From the NCBI GenBank assembly GCA_021841935.1, contig JAKCDL010000016.1, positions 1 through 48,130 of the forward strand: a stretch of DNA of 48,130 bases. The letters run 5' to 3'. Positions 26,269 to 34,981 of the stretch are shown here, in pieces. This DNA is from Actinomycetes bacterium. Lineage in GTDB: Bacteria > Actinomycetota > Acidimicrobiia > Acidimicrobiales > Acidimicrobiaceae. Position 1 is the stretch's first letter. Every line of letters starts with the position of its first letter. A program made the translations under genes and the position numbers. Under the pieces are notes generated by a model. That model was given only the letters and a program-made list of their open reading frames with translations, searched no databases and was not told the origin of the DNA.

Positions 26269-26324
26269 AATGTGTAATAGACCGTGTGTCCTAGATTGTG
26301 TGCCCTAGATTGTGTGTCTCAGAT
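26269..26324. repeat. 14-bp tandem repeat, three good copies and one decayed
   Basis: Units begin at 26283, 26297 and 26311 with consensus YGTGTGYCYYAGAT. A fourth, degenerate unit (26269-26282) shares TGTGT and TAGA at the same offsets. The array ends 10 bp before the divIVA stop codon. Confidence 0.75.
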
Positions 26325-26334
26325 AGAGGTAGCT

Positions 26335-26985
26335 CTAGTAGGAGTCTTCTTCGTCTACCGAGCCCTCAAAGTCCTCGCCTTTGAAGATCGGAGCATAGCT
26401 CTCTTCGATTCGAGCAAGGGCATCGCGAAGTACGCTCCTAACCTGCTCACGAGATGAGACCGATATGTCACCTAGGTTCGCAATCTCGCTTCTAAGTTGA
26501 CTAGAACGCTCCTCGAGTTCGGTCACTTGGGTATTGAGAACTCCAAGTTCCCTCTCGCGTAGTGACTGCGCCTCGCTTCGAGCGTTACTAACTAAAGCCT
26601 CTGCTTCCCTCTTTGCCCCCTCAAGGATCTCGCTCGCCTCGAGTTCGCGACGGGCAACGAGCTCATCAGCAGACTGCTTAGCTAGTGCAAAGATCTCGAA
26701 GAGTTCTTGATTTGCTTCATGAGTTGTAGCTGCTCTCACATCGCGATCTTCATTTTGGATCGAAGGCGCAGATGCCGCGGCCGTAGCCTCAGCCAAAGCA
26801 CCCTTCAAGCGCATTATCTCGTCATTAGCTTGACTCAACTTCTCGAGAAGCGAATCGTACCGACGATCCTTCTCCTCTATACCACGGGCCACTTGCTCCA
26901 AAAAGGAGTCAACGTCTTCGGGATTATAACCGCGAACCCTATCACGAAATTGAGCCTCGCGAACCTGATCAGCACTAAAGTCCAT
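26335..26985 (-). CDS. divIVA: DivIVA/Wag31-like polar growth and division protein
   Basis: It is a coiled-coil scaffold that marks curved membrane and, in actinobacteria, directs polar or septal wall growth. The 216-aa product begins with the family's lipid-binding domain (DFSADQVREAQFRDRVRGYNPEDVDSFL), where relatives have FxxxxRGYxxxEVDxFL. Two coiled-coil stretches (about 30-75 and 90-190) are separated by an Ala/Ser-rich linker, and the tail is acidic (FEGSVDEEDSY). It is the last gene of the dcw cluster, after yggT, in the order usual for the phylum. A terminator lies between it and yggT, so it should have its own promoter within 26986-27083. Confidence 0.9.
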   Translation of the reverse strand: MDFSADQVREAQFRDRVRGYNPEDVDSFLEQVARGIEEKDRRYDSLLEKLSQANDEIMRLKGALAEATAAASAPSIQNEDRDVRAATTHEANQELFEIFALAKQSADELVARRELEASEILEGAKREAEALVSNARSEAQSLRERELGVLNTQVTELEERSSQLRSEIANLGDISVSSREQVRSVLRDALARIEESYAPIFKGEDFEGSVDEEDSY

Positions 26986-27083
26986 GTCTTAGATGGTAGC
27001 AAGATTTAAATTACATCGATGTATTCATCATAAAAAAGTTGAAGTTTTACCGCTCAAATCCAAATCTCTAACCAAATTGCAAA

Positions 27084-27124
27084 AGCCCCTACCTCACGAC
27101 AAAGAGTGTGCGGAGGTAGGGGCT
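27084..27124 (-). terminator. Terminator after yggT
   Basis: A perfect 12-bp stem (27084-27095 with 27113-27124) is followed on the minus strand by TTTTGCAATTT. It ends the yggT transcript 23 bp after its stop codon. Confidence 0.8.
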
Positions 27125-27147
27125 AGAGCCAAACTTCGCCAAAGTGC

Positions 27148-27420
27148 CTAAGGCAAGGGTCGCACTATTGACATCAAAACTTGAATCGCCAGAAGGACCA
27201 CGAGCGGAGAGAGGTCAAGGGCAATAGATCCGAATGAGATTGGAGGTATAAGCTTTTGAAGAGGTCGAAAGACTGGATCAGTAACCTTGTGCATGTAAAA
27301 GTTGGCCTTCTCCACCGGTGACCCTGGGGAGATCGGGAAGAAGCTGAGAATTATCTGCGCAATAATAACTAGAACGTAGAGCTCTAGTCCTCGGTAGAGA
27401 ATCTCTTGAATGAGTCGCAA
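27148..27420 (-). CDS. YggT family membrane protein
   Basis: This small integral membrane protein has two hydrophobic segments separated by a polar loop (NFYMHKVTDPVFRPLQKLIPP), where the family signature TDPFLxPxRRxIPP lies. I prefer the TTG at 27420 (90 aa), which has GAGG 8 nt upstream; a TTG at 27444 would add 8 charged residues without a ribosome site. YggT proteins accompany sepF and divIVA in actinobacteria and Firmicutes and are linked to division or osmotic tolerance, but their biochemical role is unknown. Confidence 0.85.
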   Translation of the reverse strand: MRLIQEILYRGLELYVLVIIAQIILSFFPISPGSPVEKANFYMHKVTDPVFRPLQKLIPPISFGSIALDLSPLVVLLAIQVLMSIVRPLP

Positions 27421-27508
27421 TTTGACAACCTCTTCTCGTTTCAACCACGAAGTTCGAGGTTCATATCCTCGAAGCTTCCGCTAAGGACAGGCTACCACAG
27501 TGATCGCA

Positions 27509-28138
27509 TTACAGAGCGCCCCGCTGGAGGAGCCGCTCCTTCTCTTCCTGAGACACCGTAACGTTAGGAGGAGTAAGCAGGTAGATCTTGTGCGATATGC
27601 GCTCCATGTGGCCATCTAAGACAAAGGTCACACCCGAGCAAAAGTCGATAACTCGACGAGGCGACGTCGAGGAGACGTATTGAAGATTAAGTATCACCGG
27701 GTAACCATCGCGCAGCAACATAGCTACTTCAGTTGAATCCTTGAAGTCCTTTGGGAAAATGATGTGCACGGTCTGCTTTCCCTGCTGTTGATTGATTGGC
27801 TTTACATTACCTAGACCCGACTTGACGTTACGATCAACGCTCGGTGCGACAAGCGGCTCTCGTATGGAGTCAAAGTCAGAACCTCTGTCAGATGACCTGT
27901 CAGATCCACCTCTAGAGGAAGTTCTCTCAACAAACCCAGGGCGTGGCTCGTCAAAGGTTGGCCTAGGGGCGAAAGATGGAGGAGGAGTCTTGACCTTCGA
28001 CTCATTTATCAATATATTGCCGCCTGCGGATTGGCTTTGGTTTGAGATCGGAGCCTCAACGTCTAACTCGGGATCAAAGTCCTCAAGCGGATCAGCGAGA
28101 CCGAGCCACTCTATTATTCGTCTAGTTTTAGAAGCCAT
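27509..28138 (-). CDS. sepF: SepF, membrane anchor of FtsZ
   Basis: SepF polymerises at the membrane and tethers FtsZ filaments. It is the main anchor where FtsA is missing, as in this cluster. The 209-aa protein has an N-terminal amphipathic helix (ASKTRRIIEWLGLADP), a disordered, charged linker (about 20-120) and the SepF domain (about 122-209, HIIFPKDFKDSTEVAMLLRDG, then VIDFCSGVTFVLDG). The ATG follows a GGGG ribosome-type sequence. It is followed by yggT after 88 bp. Confidence 0.93.
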   Translation of the reverse strand: MASKTRRIIEWLGLADPLEDFDPELDVEAPISNQSQSAGGNILINESKVKTPPPSFAPRPTFDEPRPGFVERTSSRGGSDRSSDRGSDFDSIREPLVAPSVDRNVKSGLGNVKPINQQQGKQTVHIIFPKDFKDSTEVAMLLRDGYPVILNLQYVSSTSPRRVIDFCSGVTFVLDGHMERISHKIYLLTPPNVTVSQEEKERLLQRGAL

Positions 28139-28208
28139 AGCAACCCCAATGCACGTCCATTCCCACCATTAAATCTACCCTAGATTTATCAAGCAACGCT
28201 CGAATGTT

Positions 28209-28877
28209 CTATTTCGATGGACGCTCTCCAAATATTGATCTGCCCAAACGCACCAAGGTTGAGCCAAACTCAATTGCATCTTCATAGTCATCGCTCATAC
28301 CCATTGACAGCTTCGCCAACCCAAGATCCTTAGCAATTGAGGCCACCTGCGAAAAGCAGTCCCTTCGACCACTTCGATCGGTATTTGGAGCTACCGTCAT
28401 AAGTCCAACTGGACTATTGCCAAGTGATTGCGCGTGGAGCAAGGCCCCTTCGACCTCATTGGTCAGAAATCCATTTCGCTGACCTCCAACGGCGCAGTCG
28501 ACCTGCAGATAAATCTCCCCTTGAAAATTAACCTTCGCCAGAGAGTCAAGTTCGGCCAATCTCCCAACACTTTGGATAACAGCTGCAAATCGTGCAAACT
28601 TCGGAATAGATCGGCGTTGGAGGGGGCCAATCATATGCCAACTAACACTCGATAGCCGGATATCGTTAGCCTTTTCGATCAGTTCATTGGAGTAGTTTTC
28701 TCCAAATGATAGGACTCCACCTTCAACAAGTGAAGCGATCCTATCCACTGAAACTGTCTTAGAAACGGCTAAAAGTTCAGTTCGCCCTGAAGACATTGAC
28801 AAAATACGTTCGGCTATGTTTCTATAGCGCTCGAGGACTTCAATTCCCGAATTATCGACGTTCGAGCCACCGGTCAT
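28209..28877 (-). CDS. YggS/YlmE family pyridoxal-phosphate-binding protein
   Basis: This PLP-binding TIM-barrel protein is thought to buffer free pyridoxal phosphate; it has no demonstrated enzymatic reaction. The PLP lysine is Lys40 in LLAVSKT, and the motifs FGENYSNE, WHMIGPLQRR (HxIGxLQxxK in relatives) and SMGMSDDYEDAIEFGST are present. The 222-aa length is normal. It overlaps pgeF by 4 bp (ATGA) and lies between pgeF and sepF, its usual place in actinobacterial dcw clusters. Confidence 0.92.
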   Translation of the reverse strand: MTGGSNVDNSGIEVLERYRNIAERILSMSSGRTELLAVSKTVSVDRIASLVEGGVLSFGENYSNELIEKANDIRLSSVSWHMIGPLQRRSIPKFARFAAVIQSVGRLAELDSLAKVNFQGEIYLQVDCAVGGQRNGFLTNEVEGALLHAQSLGNSPVGLMTVAPNTDRSGRRDCFSQVASIAKDLGLAKLSMGMSDDYEDAIEFGSTLVRLGRSIFGERPSK

Positions 28878-29545
28878 CTAAGGAAAGACCCCATTCGAAG
28901 TGAGGTATCACCCGCACGATAGGAGTAGTAGAGGTCACTGTTACAGATGGTGCAAGGAGGCTCCTCCCCCACGACCTCGACACCGATCCTCTTCAAGATC
29001 TCGCTTGCACCACGGTACATATCGAGGGTTACGATTCCCCCGTTACCTTGGGCAACCATATCAACGTCGATCAAGTCCGAGAGCACCCTTGCGTGTTCTT
29101 CTCCAAATTCATAACAGCAAGAACGCGCGAATGGACCAAAGATAGCCTGAAGAGAAGCGTCACCTAAACTGCTCGCAGCTCCCTCAATAACGCCCGACGT
29201 TAGCCCCTTCCAGCCCGCATGTACGATAGCAAACCTACCTAGACGTCTCGACCAGAGCGCTAGCGGTATGCAATCAGCAGTTAGCACGGTGGGTTGCATC
29301 AAATGTCGGATCTCAAGGGCAAAGGATATGGCATCGCCATCGACCAAAGCTAGATCGCTAGTAGCTAGAGCTCCGTAGTCATCGGCTGAAACCACGATAT
29401 TGGAGTGGATCTGACGGAGCCTCAAGATCGCCTCAGATCCAACTAAAGAGCTCCTCTTTTCAATCGACCACTCTCGAGGATCACCTTCGTCGCGTGTGCT
29501 CGTAACAAAGTTAGTTCCGTCATCAAATGTTCCATTTATTCTCAT
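28874..29545 (-). CDS. pgeF: PgeF/YfiH family protein (peptidoglycan editing factor, LACC1-like)
   Basis: Members of this family cleave purine nucleosides, and in E. coli the protein prevents wrong amino acids entering the wall stem peptide. The metal site residues are visible in VLTADCIPLAL (Cys) and FAIVHAGWKG (His), followed by GPFARSCCYEFGEEH. A later CTICNSDLYYSYRAGDTS matches the C-terminal family signature. The 223-aa ATG start has a GGAG site 6 nt upstream. It lies 204 bp downstream of ftsZ and overlaps yggS by 4 bp. Confidence 0.9.
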   Translation of the reverse strand: MRINGTFDDGTNFVTSTRDEGDPREWSIEKRSSLVGSEAILRLRQIHSNIVVSADDYGALATSDLALVDGDAISFALEIRHLMQPTVLTADCIPLALWSRRLGRFAIVHAGWKGLTSGVIEGAASSLGDASLQAIFGPFARSCCYEFGEEHARVLSDLIDVDMVAQGNGGIVTLDMYRGASEILKRIGVEVVGEEPPCTICNSDLYYSYRAGDTSLRMGSFLR

Positions 29546-29749
29546 TGGAGCTCCGAGAGATTCTTAAGTGACTCAAAACAATCTAGCCATGTCACAGCTG
29601 ATAGGCCAAAGTACTCTTACGACAACCGTCAAATCAATGAGCCCGAAGACCTCTGGCAACGAAGATCAGAACAAAACCTTACTTAAACCGTCGAGAACTG
29701 TAGCGATCTAAAGGTCTTCAAAGGGGCTCAGGCGAGTGGACCAGAGAAG

Positions 29750-30973
29750 TTAGTTCAGTCGCTTTATAAAGTCTGGAACATCTGGATCGTCGTCATCGTC
29801 GTCGTCGACGACCGATCTAAAGGCGCTCTGATCTTCAGTAGGTGAAGCCTCATACCCTCTAGGAGCGCTGTTGCCGTTGTTTATGGGCGAACCAACGTTT
29901 GCCGATGGAGATCGGTCATTGTTGATAGTCGGAATAGGCCGAATATTTTGGCGATCGTCCCCACCTTTGGCCAAAGGCTCTCGATCCTCTCCAAATGCGG
30001 TCGCGGCCCCGGAAGGTCGATCATTAAAGCCCGTTGCAATAACAGTTACCTTGACTGCATCGCCGAGGCTCTCATCACATACCGCTCCGAAGATAATCTC
30101 TGCATCACGATCGGCCATCTCTTCGATACGTGCACTTGCGTTGAAGATCTCCATCATTGTTAGCTGACTCGAGCCAGCGAAGTTTACCAACACAGCCTTA
30201 GCGCCACGCATCGTCGTCTCGAGAAGGTGGCTCGTCGTCGCCATCGTCATCGCCTTTATCGCCCTATCTTCACCTGAAGCGGTAGCGACACCCATGATTG
30301 CAGTTCCTGCAGAAGACATGATTCTTCTAACGTCAGCGAAGTCGGTATTTATTATGCCGGAGTTAGTAATTAGATCTGTGATCCCTTGCACTGCTTGAAG
30401 GAGAACATCATCGACCATTTTGAAGGCGTCAACAAAGGAGGTCTTTTCAGTTGACGCAGCAATAACTCTGTCATTTGGAATAATGATGAGGGTATCTACT
30501 TGGTCCCGCAGAGCTTTGATCCCATCTTCAGCCTGCTTCGTCCTGCGAGAGCCCTCGAAGGAGAACGGCTTGGTAACAACCCCGATTGTTAGGGCACCAG
30601 CCTTCTTAGCGATCTCAGCGACAACGGGAGCGGCGCCAGTTCCAGTTCCTCCGCCCTCACCTGCAGCAATAAAGACCATGTCTGATCCCATAAGCACGTC
30701 TTCGATCTCAGCCTCGTGGTCGAGCGCAGCCTGTCGCCCTACCGAGGGATCCGAACCAGCACCAAGGCCCTTTGTGAGTTCACGTCCAATCTGAAGAGTT
30801 ACACCAGCCTCGCTTTGGGCAAGGACTTGAGCATCCGTATTTACGACTATGAACTCAACACCGTTGAGGCCGCTCTCGATCATCCGATTTACGGCGTTTC
30901 CACCGGCACCACCGACGCCAACGACGCGGATCATAGCCACATAATTGTGGTTATGTGAATCACTGCCGATCAT
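29750..30973 (-). CDS. ftsZ: Cell division GTPase FtsZ
   Basis: This tubulin homologue polymerises at midcell to form the division ring. The 407-aa protein has the nucleotide-binding loops GVGGAGGNAVNRM near the start and the tubulin signature GGGTGTGAAP, then the synergy-loop region SGIINTDFADVR. A disordered Asn/Pro-rich linker (about 320-385) leads to the conserved C-terminal peptide DPDVPDFIKRL, the docking site for SepF and other partners. The ATG is preceded by GGGGTGA. Unlike many dcw clusters, 752 bp separate it from ftsQ, which suggests its own promoters. Confidence 0.97.
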   Translation of the reverse strand: MIGSDSHNHNYVAMIRVVGVGGAGGNAVNRMIESGLNGVEFIVVNTDAQVLAQSEAGVTLQIGRELTKGLGAGSDPSVGRQAALDHEAEIEDVLMGSDMVFIAAGEGGGTGTGAAPVVAEIAKKAGALTIGVVTKPFSFEGSRRTKQAEDGIKALRDQVDTLIIIPNDRVIAASTEKTSFVDAFKMVDDVLLQAVQGITDLITNSGIINTDFADVRRIMSSAGTAIMGVATASGEDRAIKAMTMATTSHLLETTMRGAKAVLVNFAGSSQLTMMEIFNASARIEEMADRDAEIIFGAVCDESLGDAVKVTVIATGFNDRPSGAATAFGEDREPLAKGGDDRQNIRPIPTINNDRSPSANVGSPINNGNSAPRGYEASPTEDQSAFRSVVDDDDDDDPDVPDFIKRLN

Positions 30974-31725
30974 CTACTTCACCCCATTAAACCATTCAAC
31001 TACCAAAATTACCTAATCTGCATCCGCTAAAGCGAAGGATGCAGAGACCTCACGCCTTCACAGCGGCAAGAGGATGGCAGCAAGTCTTGAATAGTCTAAT
31101 ATAGCCAACTTCGATCGAGAGACTTGGATAATAAAAAATATTTGATTGAAATTTAAAATATCCGATTAATAATATCGAAATTAACGACTGTTCAACGAAT
31201 CACCAGCTTACCGGTCGACCAAAAAGGTAAGCGCGTAAGCTGAAAACGCAATAGGCAGCCCCTAACCACACCTTGACAGCAATTGACTCTATAAAAACTA
31301 ACCTGAACAGGATAAATGTATCGACTACGGCGTCATTAGGGCATTTGCGGCGCACTGCGATGCACCACTGATCGGCACGCTCCGTCCAGTCGACACTTCT
31401 CATCCAGAGCAACCACAGGACAAAGAGACTGCATATTTAAAAGTCAAACTTTACATATTTATGAACTCAATTTACATGCAATAATTACATAAAATAACTT
31501 GGATTTATATGTCAACCTCGTATTAAAGTTCTCTAATCAAAACTTAATCACAACCCTCTATTGCCGCATTGAGCGTTGGTGCAAGGATACCTTGAAGGGG
31601 CAAAGTGGCACCAAATGTAGGCCGCCCGGAACCAACTCCTCTGGCATCAAGCGCCACTTTCTAAGTAGGCTAACTCGATACTTAGGATGGTCCGAGACTG
31701 TAGGTAATTGCCCAGAAGCCATACA
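30974..31725. other. Long region between ftsQ and ftsZ
   Basis: No gene is supported here on either strand. It contains a leader hairpin (31018-31044) close to ftsZ, an extremely AT-rich patch at about 31120-31190 and another at about 31430-31510. A long-range inverted repeat pairs AAAGTGGC (31612-31619) with GCCACTTT (31653-31660). Promoters for ftsZ are expected here; I cannot place them with certainty. Confidence 0.55.
31018..31044 (-). promoter_or_regulatory. Stem-loop in the ftsZ leader
   Basis: CTGCATCC (31018-31025) pairs perfectly with GGATGCAG (31037-31044), and the inner bases GCT and AGC can extend it. It ends about 45 nt before the ftsZ ATG. It could affect mRNA stability or terminate read-through from ftsQ. 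Confidence 0.45.
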
Positions 31726-32586
31726 TTACTTTCCCTTCAATGCGGGTACCGGTAGATAAAATGGCGATCTAAGGTTCGATAGGTCAAGTAAAAATGGGTG
31801 AGGAAAGGATGTGCTCGTAAGTAATCGCGAAAGCACATCAAGCGAAAGTGGAGTCGAATTCTCATTTGCAAAGTAAATAAGATCTCCACTTCCGTCTTGA
31901 ACTCCAATACCGTAACCATTGAAAATGTATATCGAAAGTATCTTCGCCTTTGCCTCAGGCCAGCTATTTAGGATCGTCGAGATTCGACTTAAGATGCTTT
32001 GAACGTCAGCCACCTTGGTCGTTGGCCCGCAATCGAAGTCTGAGGCGCTATCTGTAAAGGTTGCAACGCGTGAAGAACAAATAATGGGAAGGTTCGACGG
32101 AGGAGAGACTCCATTTATTGGTTGACCACGTAAATTGAGAGAGATTCGCGACAAAGTCGCAAAATTTGTCATCACAACGTACGATGGCTTTGCCGACTCT
32201 AATGTTATTGAGACCGTATTTGGAAAGGACTTAGTAACTGTCGCAGATTCAATATTGGGATCTGAATTAAAGTTGTTGGCGATCTTTTCAACATCGACAT
32301 TGAAGTAATTCAAACCCTTGATCGCTTCGGTGTAGGTCAATACTTCCGAATCGGTTATCAATTTGCCGTGGATCGTAACCTTCACATTTGAAATCGCAAA
32401 GACCGAAGAGTTCAAAAGAGTACCGATGGCGATGGCAAGCAGAACTACAACAAAGGTCAATGTCACCGTCGTCCCTTGCCTTCGAGTCAATCGCCTCCTC
32501 TTGCCGCCAAATTTAGTAACTAACGCGCCATTGAGGGGAGTTGATTCACCGGCCTTTTGCGACCTTTCCCTACTCCTAACCTTCAC
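31726..32586 (-). CDS. ftsQ: Cell division protein FtsQ
   Basis: This single-pass membrane protein of the divisome links early and late division proteins (FtsB/FtsL). The 286-aa product has a basic cytoplasmic tail (1-42), one hydrophobic helix (about 43-64), then a POTRA domain (about 70-140, FAISNVKVTIHGKLITDSEVL) and the FtsQ domain. The GTG start overlaps the murB stop (GTGA), so it is translated with murB. Sequence conservation in this family is low; identity rests on topology, POTRA sequence and place between murB and ftsZ. Confidence 0.88.
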   Translation of the reverse strand: MKVRSRERSQKAGESTPLNGALVTKFGGKRRRLTRRQGTTVTLTFVVVLLAIAIGTLLNSSVFAISNVKVTIHGKLITDSEVLTYTEAIKGLNYFNVDVEKIANNFNSDPNIESATVTKSFPNTVSITLESAKPSYVVMTNFATLSRISLNLRGQPINGVSPPSNLPIICSSRVATFTDSASDFDCGPTTKVADVQSILSRISTILNSWPEAKAKILSIYIFNGYGIGVQDGSGDLIYFANENSTPLSLDVLSRLLTSTSFPHPFLLDLSNLRSPFYLPVPALKGK

Positions 32587-33512
32587 GAACCACTCGGCAG
32601 TCCGTAGGTATCGCTAAATCCAACCAACTTGATCTCCGTAAAGAGCCGCACGCCATACTTAGAGTAGACAAGATCGCGCACCGATGCCATCAGCGAAATG
32701 ACATCACTCGCCTTAGCCCCTTGATCAGCTTGGATAAAGTTTGCATGCTTAGCAGAGACTTCCGCTCCCCCTATGCGCATCTGTTTAGCTCCGGCAGCCT
32801 CAATTAGACGCCCTGCAGTGTCCCCTGGGGGATTTACAAAGACGCTCCCCGCATTTTGACCACCTGGTTGATTTTCCCTCCTCCAAGAGACAATCTCTGA
32901 AAGGCGCTCTTTTACAATGGTTGGATCATCAAATCCCGTTGACGATAGCTTGGCACTTACAACCACTTCGCTCTGCAAGATGTTGGACCTACGATAATCA
33001 AAGCCAAGATCATCTATGGTTCTAACCATGAACTTTCCCGAGTTTAGGTCAAATATCTTCGCCTCGATAAGTGAGTCGGCCATTTGCGATCCATGTCCGC
33101 CGGCATTCATTCTGACTGCACCACCGACGCTACCTGGAACTCCAACTGCCCACTCAAGTCCAGTCATACCCTTAGCCGCAACTTGACGCGAGAGGATCGG
33201 GAGAGAGACAGATGCACCAGCTTCAACGCATCGATCGACGATCTCCACCGCCTTGTAATTATCGCCAAGGACAAGCACCACAAAAGGAAGGTCTCCATCG
33301 GCCAACAGGAGGTTAGAACCATTTCCGATTACCAACATCTCATGGCCTAGCTGAGGGGTAACTTCACTTAAGGCAATGAGGTCTTGATCGCTCTCAATTC
33401 GAAGTACGCAGAGTGCATCGCCCCCCACTTTATAAGTTGTTCGACCCTTCAAACTCTTGTCATCGACTGTATTGATACCAAGATCCCTCAACGCATCTTC
33501 TAGCTGACTCAT
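32583..33512 (-). CDS. murB: UDP-N-acetylenolpyruvoylglucosamine reductase MurB
   Basis: This FAD enzyme reduces UDP-GlcNAc-enolpyruvate to UDP-MurNAc with NADPH. The 309-aa protein has the FAD-binding segments TTYKVGGDA and VIGNGSNLLL, the motif GVPGSVGGAVRMNAGGHG, YRRSNI, and the proton-donor serine in NAGSVFVNP. The final HANFI and EIKLVG segments are also typical. It lies 8 bp after murC in reading order and overlaps ftsQ by 4 bp. Confidence 0.95.
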   Translation of the reverse strand: MSQLEDALRDLGINTVDDKSLKGRTTYKVGGDALCVLRIESDQDLIALSEVTPQLGHEMLVIGNGSNLLLADGDLPFVVLVLGDNYKAVEIVDRCVEAGASVSLPILSRQVAAKGMTGLEWAVGVPGSVGGAVRMNAGGHGSQMADSLIEAKIFDLNSGKFMVRTIDDLGFDYRRSNILQSEVVVSAKLSSTGFDDPTIVKERLSEIVSWRRENQPGGQNAGSVFVNPPGDTAGRLIEAAGAKQMRIGGAEVSAKHANFIQADQGAKASDVISLMASVRDLVYSKYGVRLFTEIKLVGFSDTYGLPSGS

Positions 33513-33520
33513 CGCTCTAT

Positions 33521-34909
33521 CTAACCTCTCGGTCCTTTCTTGGTTTCAAGAGAAGTCATATCGCTAAATAGAGATGTGATATCACCGGCACCTAAGGTCA
33601 AAACGATATCTCCCTCTTCGATTAATGGAAGTACCACATCGGCCAAGTCGCTTCGTGACGGGTGATACATAACGTCAACTTGGGGATATCGCCCATTTAG
33701 TTCTACGGCGATCAATTCACCACTCACACCAGGTATCGATGTTTCTCCAGCGGCATAGACGTCTGTTATGACAACTACATCGGCTGCTGAAAGCGACTTT
33801 GCGAAGTCTAGAGCCAACCTTTGGGTCCTTGAGAATCGGTGTGGTTGAAATACTGCAACTACACGATGGCCCCGATATCGACTTCGGGTTGCATCCAACG
33901 TGGCATCTATCTCCGATGGGAGGTGGGCATAGTCGTCGACCACTAGGGCACCACTTATTTCGCCTTTGATATGATATCGTCGCGCTACACCTAGAAAATT
34001 CGAAATAGCAGCTGTAGAGGTCTCGAGCGAGATACCAATTTGATGAGCCATGGCAATAGCCGCCGTGGCGTTCATAACGTTATGCCGACCAGGTATCATC
34101 AAATACGACTCAGCGTAGCTCCCATCTGGGGCCGATACCGAATAGTGCAGCAGACCGTCCTCTTCACGCAACACCCTTGCCACATAGTCGCTTTCGTCAC
34201 TGTCGGAAAATGTTACCAAATTATCGCCGGCGAGATCTTTGGTATCTCCAAGGTATCGACCGATCACCTTTGGCCCCTCAGCCTGACTGACGAAAGTCGC
34301 AAAGTGGTCGCGTTGATCTAAATAGTCACGATAGTTTTCAAGGTGATCTGGTTCGATGTTGGTAACTACTACCCCAAAGGCACCAAGGCCCAAAAAGCTC
34401 TTATCTGACTCATCTGCTTCGACCACAAAGTACTCTCCGTCGCCGTATGCTGCTGAGGTACCTGTCTCATTGAGCTCCCCGCCGATTATATAAGAGGGTT
34501 CAAGGCCCGCTCTAATTAGGGCTAAAGAAAGCATCGACGTAGTTGTAGTCTTTCCGTGGGTCCCAGCTACTGCGAGGGGTTTTTTACCCTGCATCAGGGT
34601 TGGGAAAAAGGCACGTCGATCGATAACTGGAATCGAGTTTTCCATGGCTGCCACTACCTCAACGTTGGTATGGCGAATCGCCGACGAGATCAGAACGAGA
34701 TCGGCGCCTTCGATATTTTCTCTGCGATGGCCCACATGTAGTTCAACGCCGTAGCCCTTCAAACGCTCGAATGCCGAGGAGGCCTTTAAGTCCGAACCGG
34801 AGACTCTCACTTGTCTCTCTGAGAGGATTATCGCAATAGCAGACATACCAGCGCCACCTACACCGACAATGTGTACGTGTGAGAGATTGTCAAGATCGAT
34901 TTGGGACAC
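33521..34909 (-). CDS. murC: UDP-N-acetylmuramate-L-alanine ligase MurC
   Basis: It adds L-alanine to UDP-MurNAc with ATP, the first step of the wall stem peptide. The 462-aa product starts with GTG after an AAAGGCG site. It has the UDP-binding GVGGAGMSAIA, the P-loop GTHGKTTT, EADESD, and the central HNVMNATAAIA, then DDYAHLPSEI and the C-terminal QPHRFSRT typical of MurC. It lies between murG and murB in standard order. Confidence 0.96.
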   Translation of the reverse strand: MSQIDLDNLSHVHIVGVGGAGMSAIAIILSERQVRVSGSDLKASSAFERLKGYGVELHVGHRRENIEGADLVLISSAIRHTNVEVVAAMENSIPVIDRRAFFPTLMQGKKPLAVAGTHGKTTTTSMLSLALIRAGLEPSYIIGGELNETGTSAAYGDGEYFVVEADESDKSFLGLGAFGVVVTNIEPDHLENYRDYLDQRDHFATFVSQAEGPKVIGRYLGDTKDLAGDNLVTFSDSDESDYVARVLREEDGLLHYSVSAPDGSYAESYLMIPGRHNVMNATAAIAMAHQIGISLETSTAAISNFLGVARRYHIKGEISGALVVDDYAHLPSEIDATLDATRSRYRGHRVVAVFQPHRFSRTQRLALDFAKSLSAADVVVITDVYAAGETSIPGVSGELIAVELNGRYPQVDVMYHPSRSDLADVVLPLIEEGDIVLTLGAGDITSLFSDMTSLETKKGPRG

Positions 34910-34981
34910 TATACGCCTTTCGATTCATCATGCAACCATTACGACAGGCGGCATTGGGGTTTGGAGTCGATCAAGTCTAAG

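Larger units (their letters stand above)
25972..26334. other. Intergenic region between convergent ileS and divIVA
   Basis: This 363-bp stretch holds a large hairpin (25996-26038) directly after ileS and a 14-bp-period tandem repeat (26269-26324) directly before the divIVA stop. The 230 bp between them show no gene or other pattern that I can recognise. Confidence 0.6.

Noticed and set aside
26269..26324. CRISPR-like array
   Set aside because: Units of 14 bp follow each other directly without spacers, and there are no cas genes.
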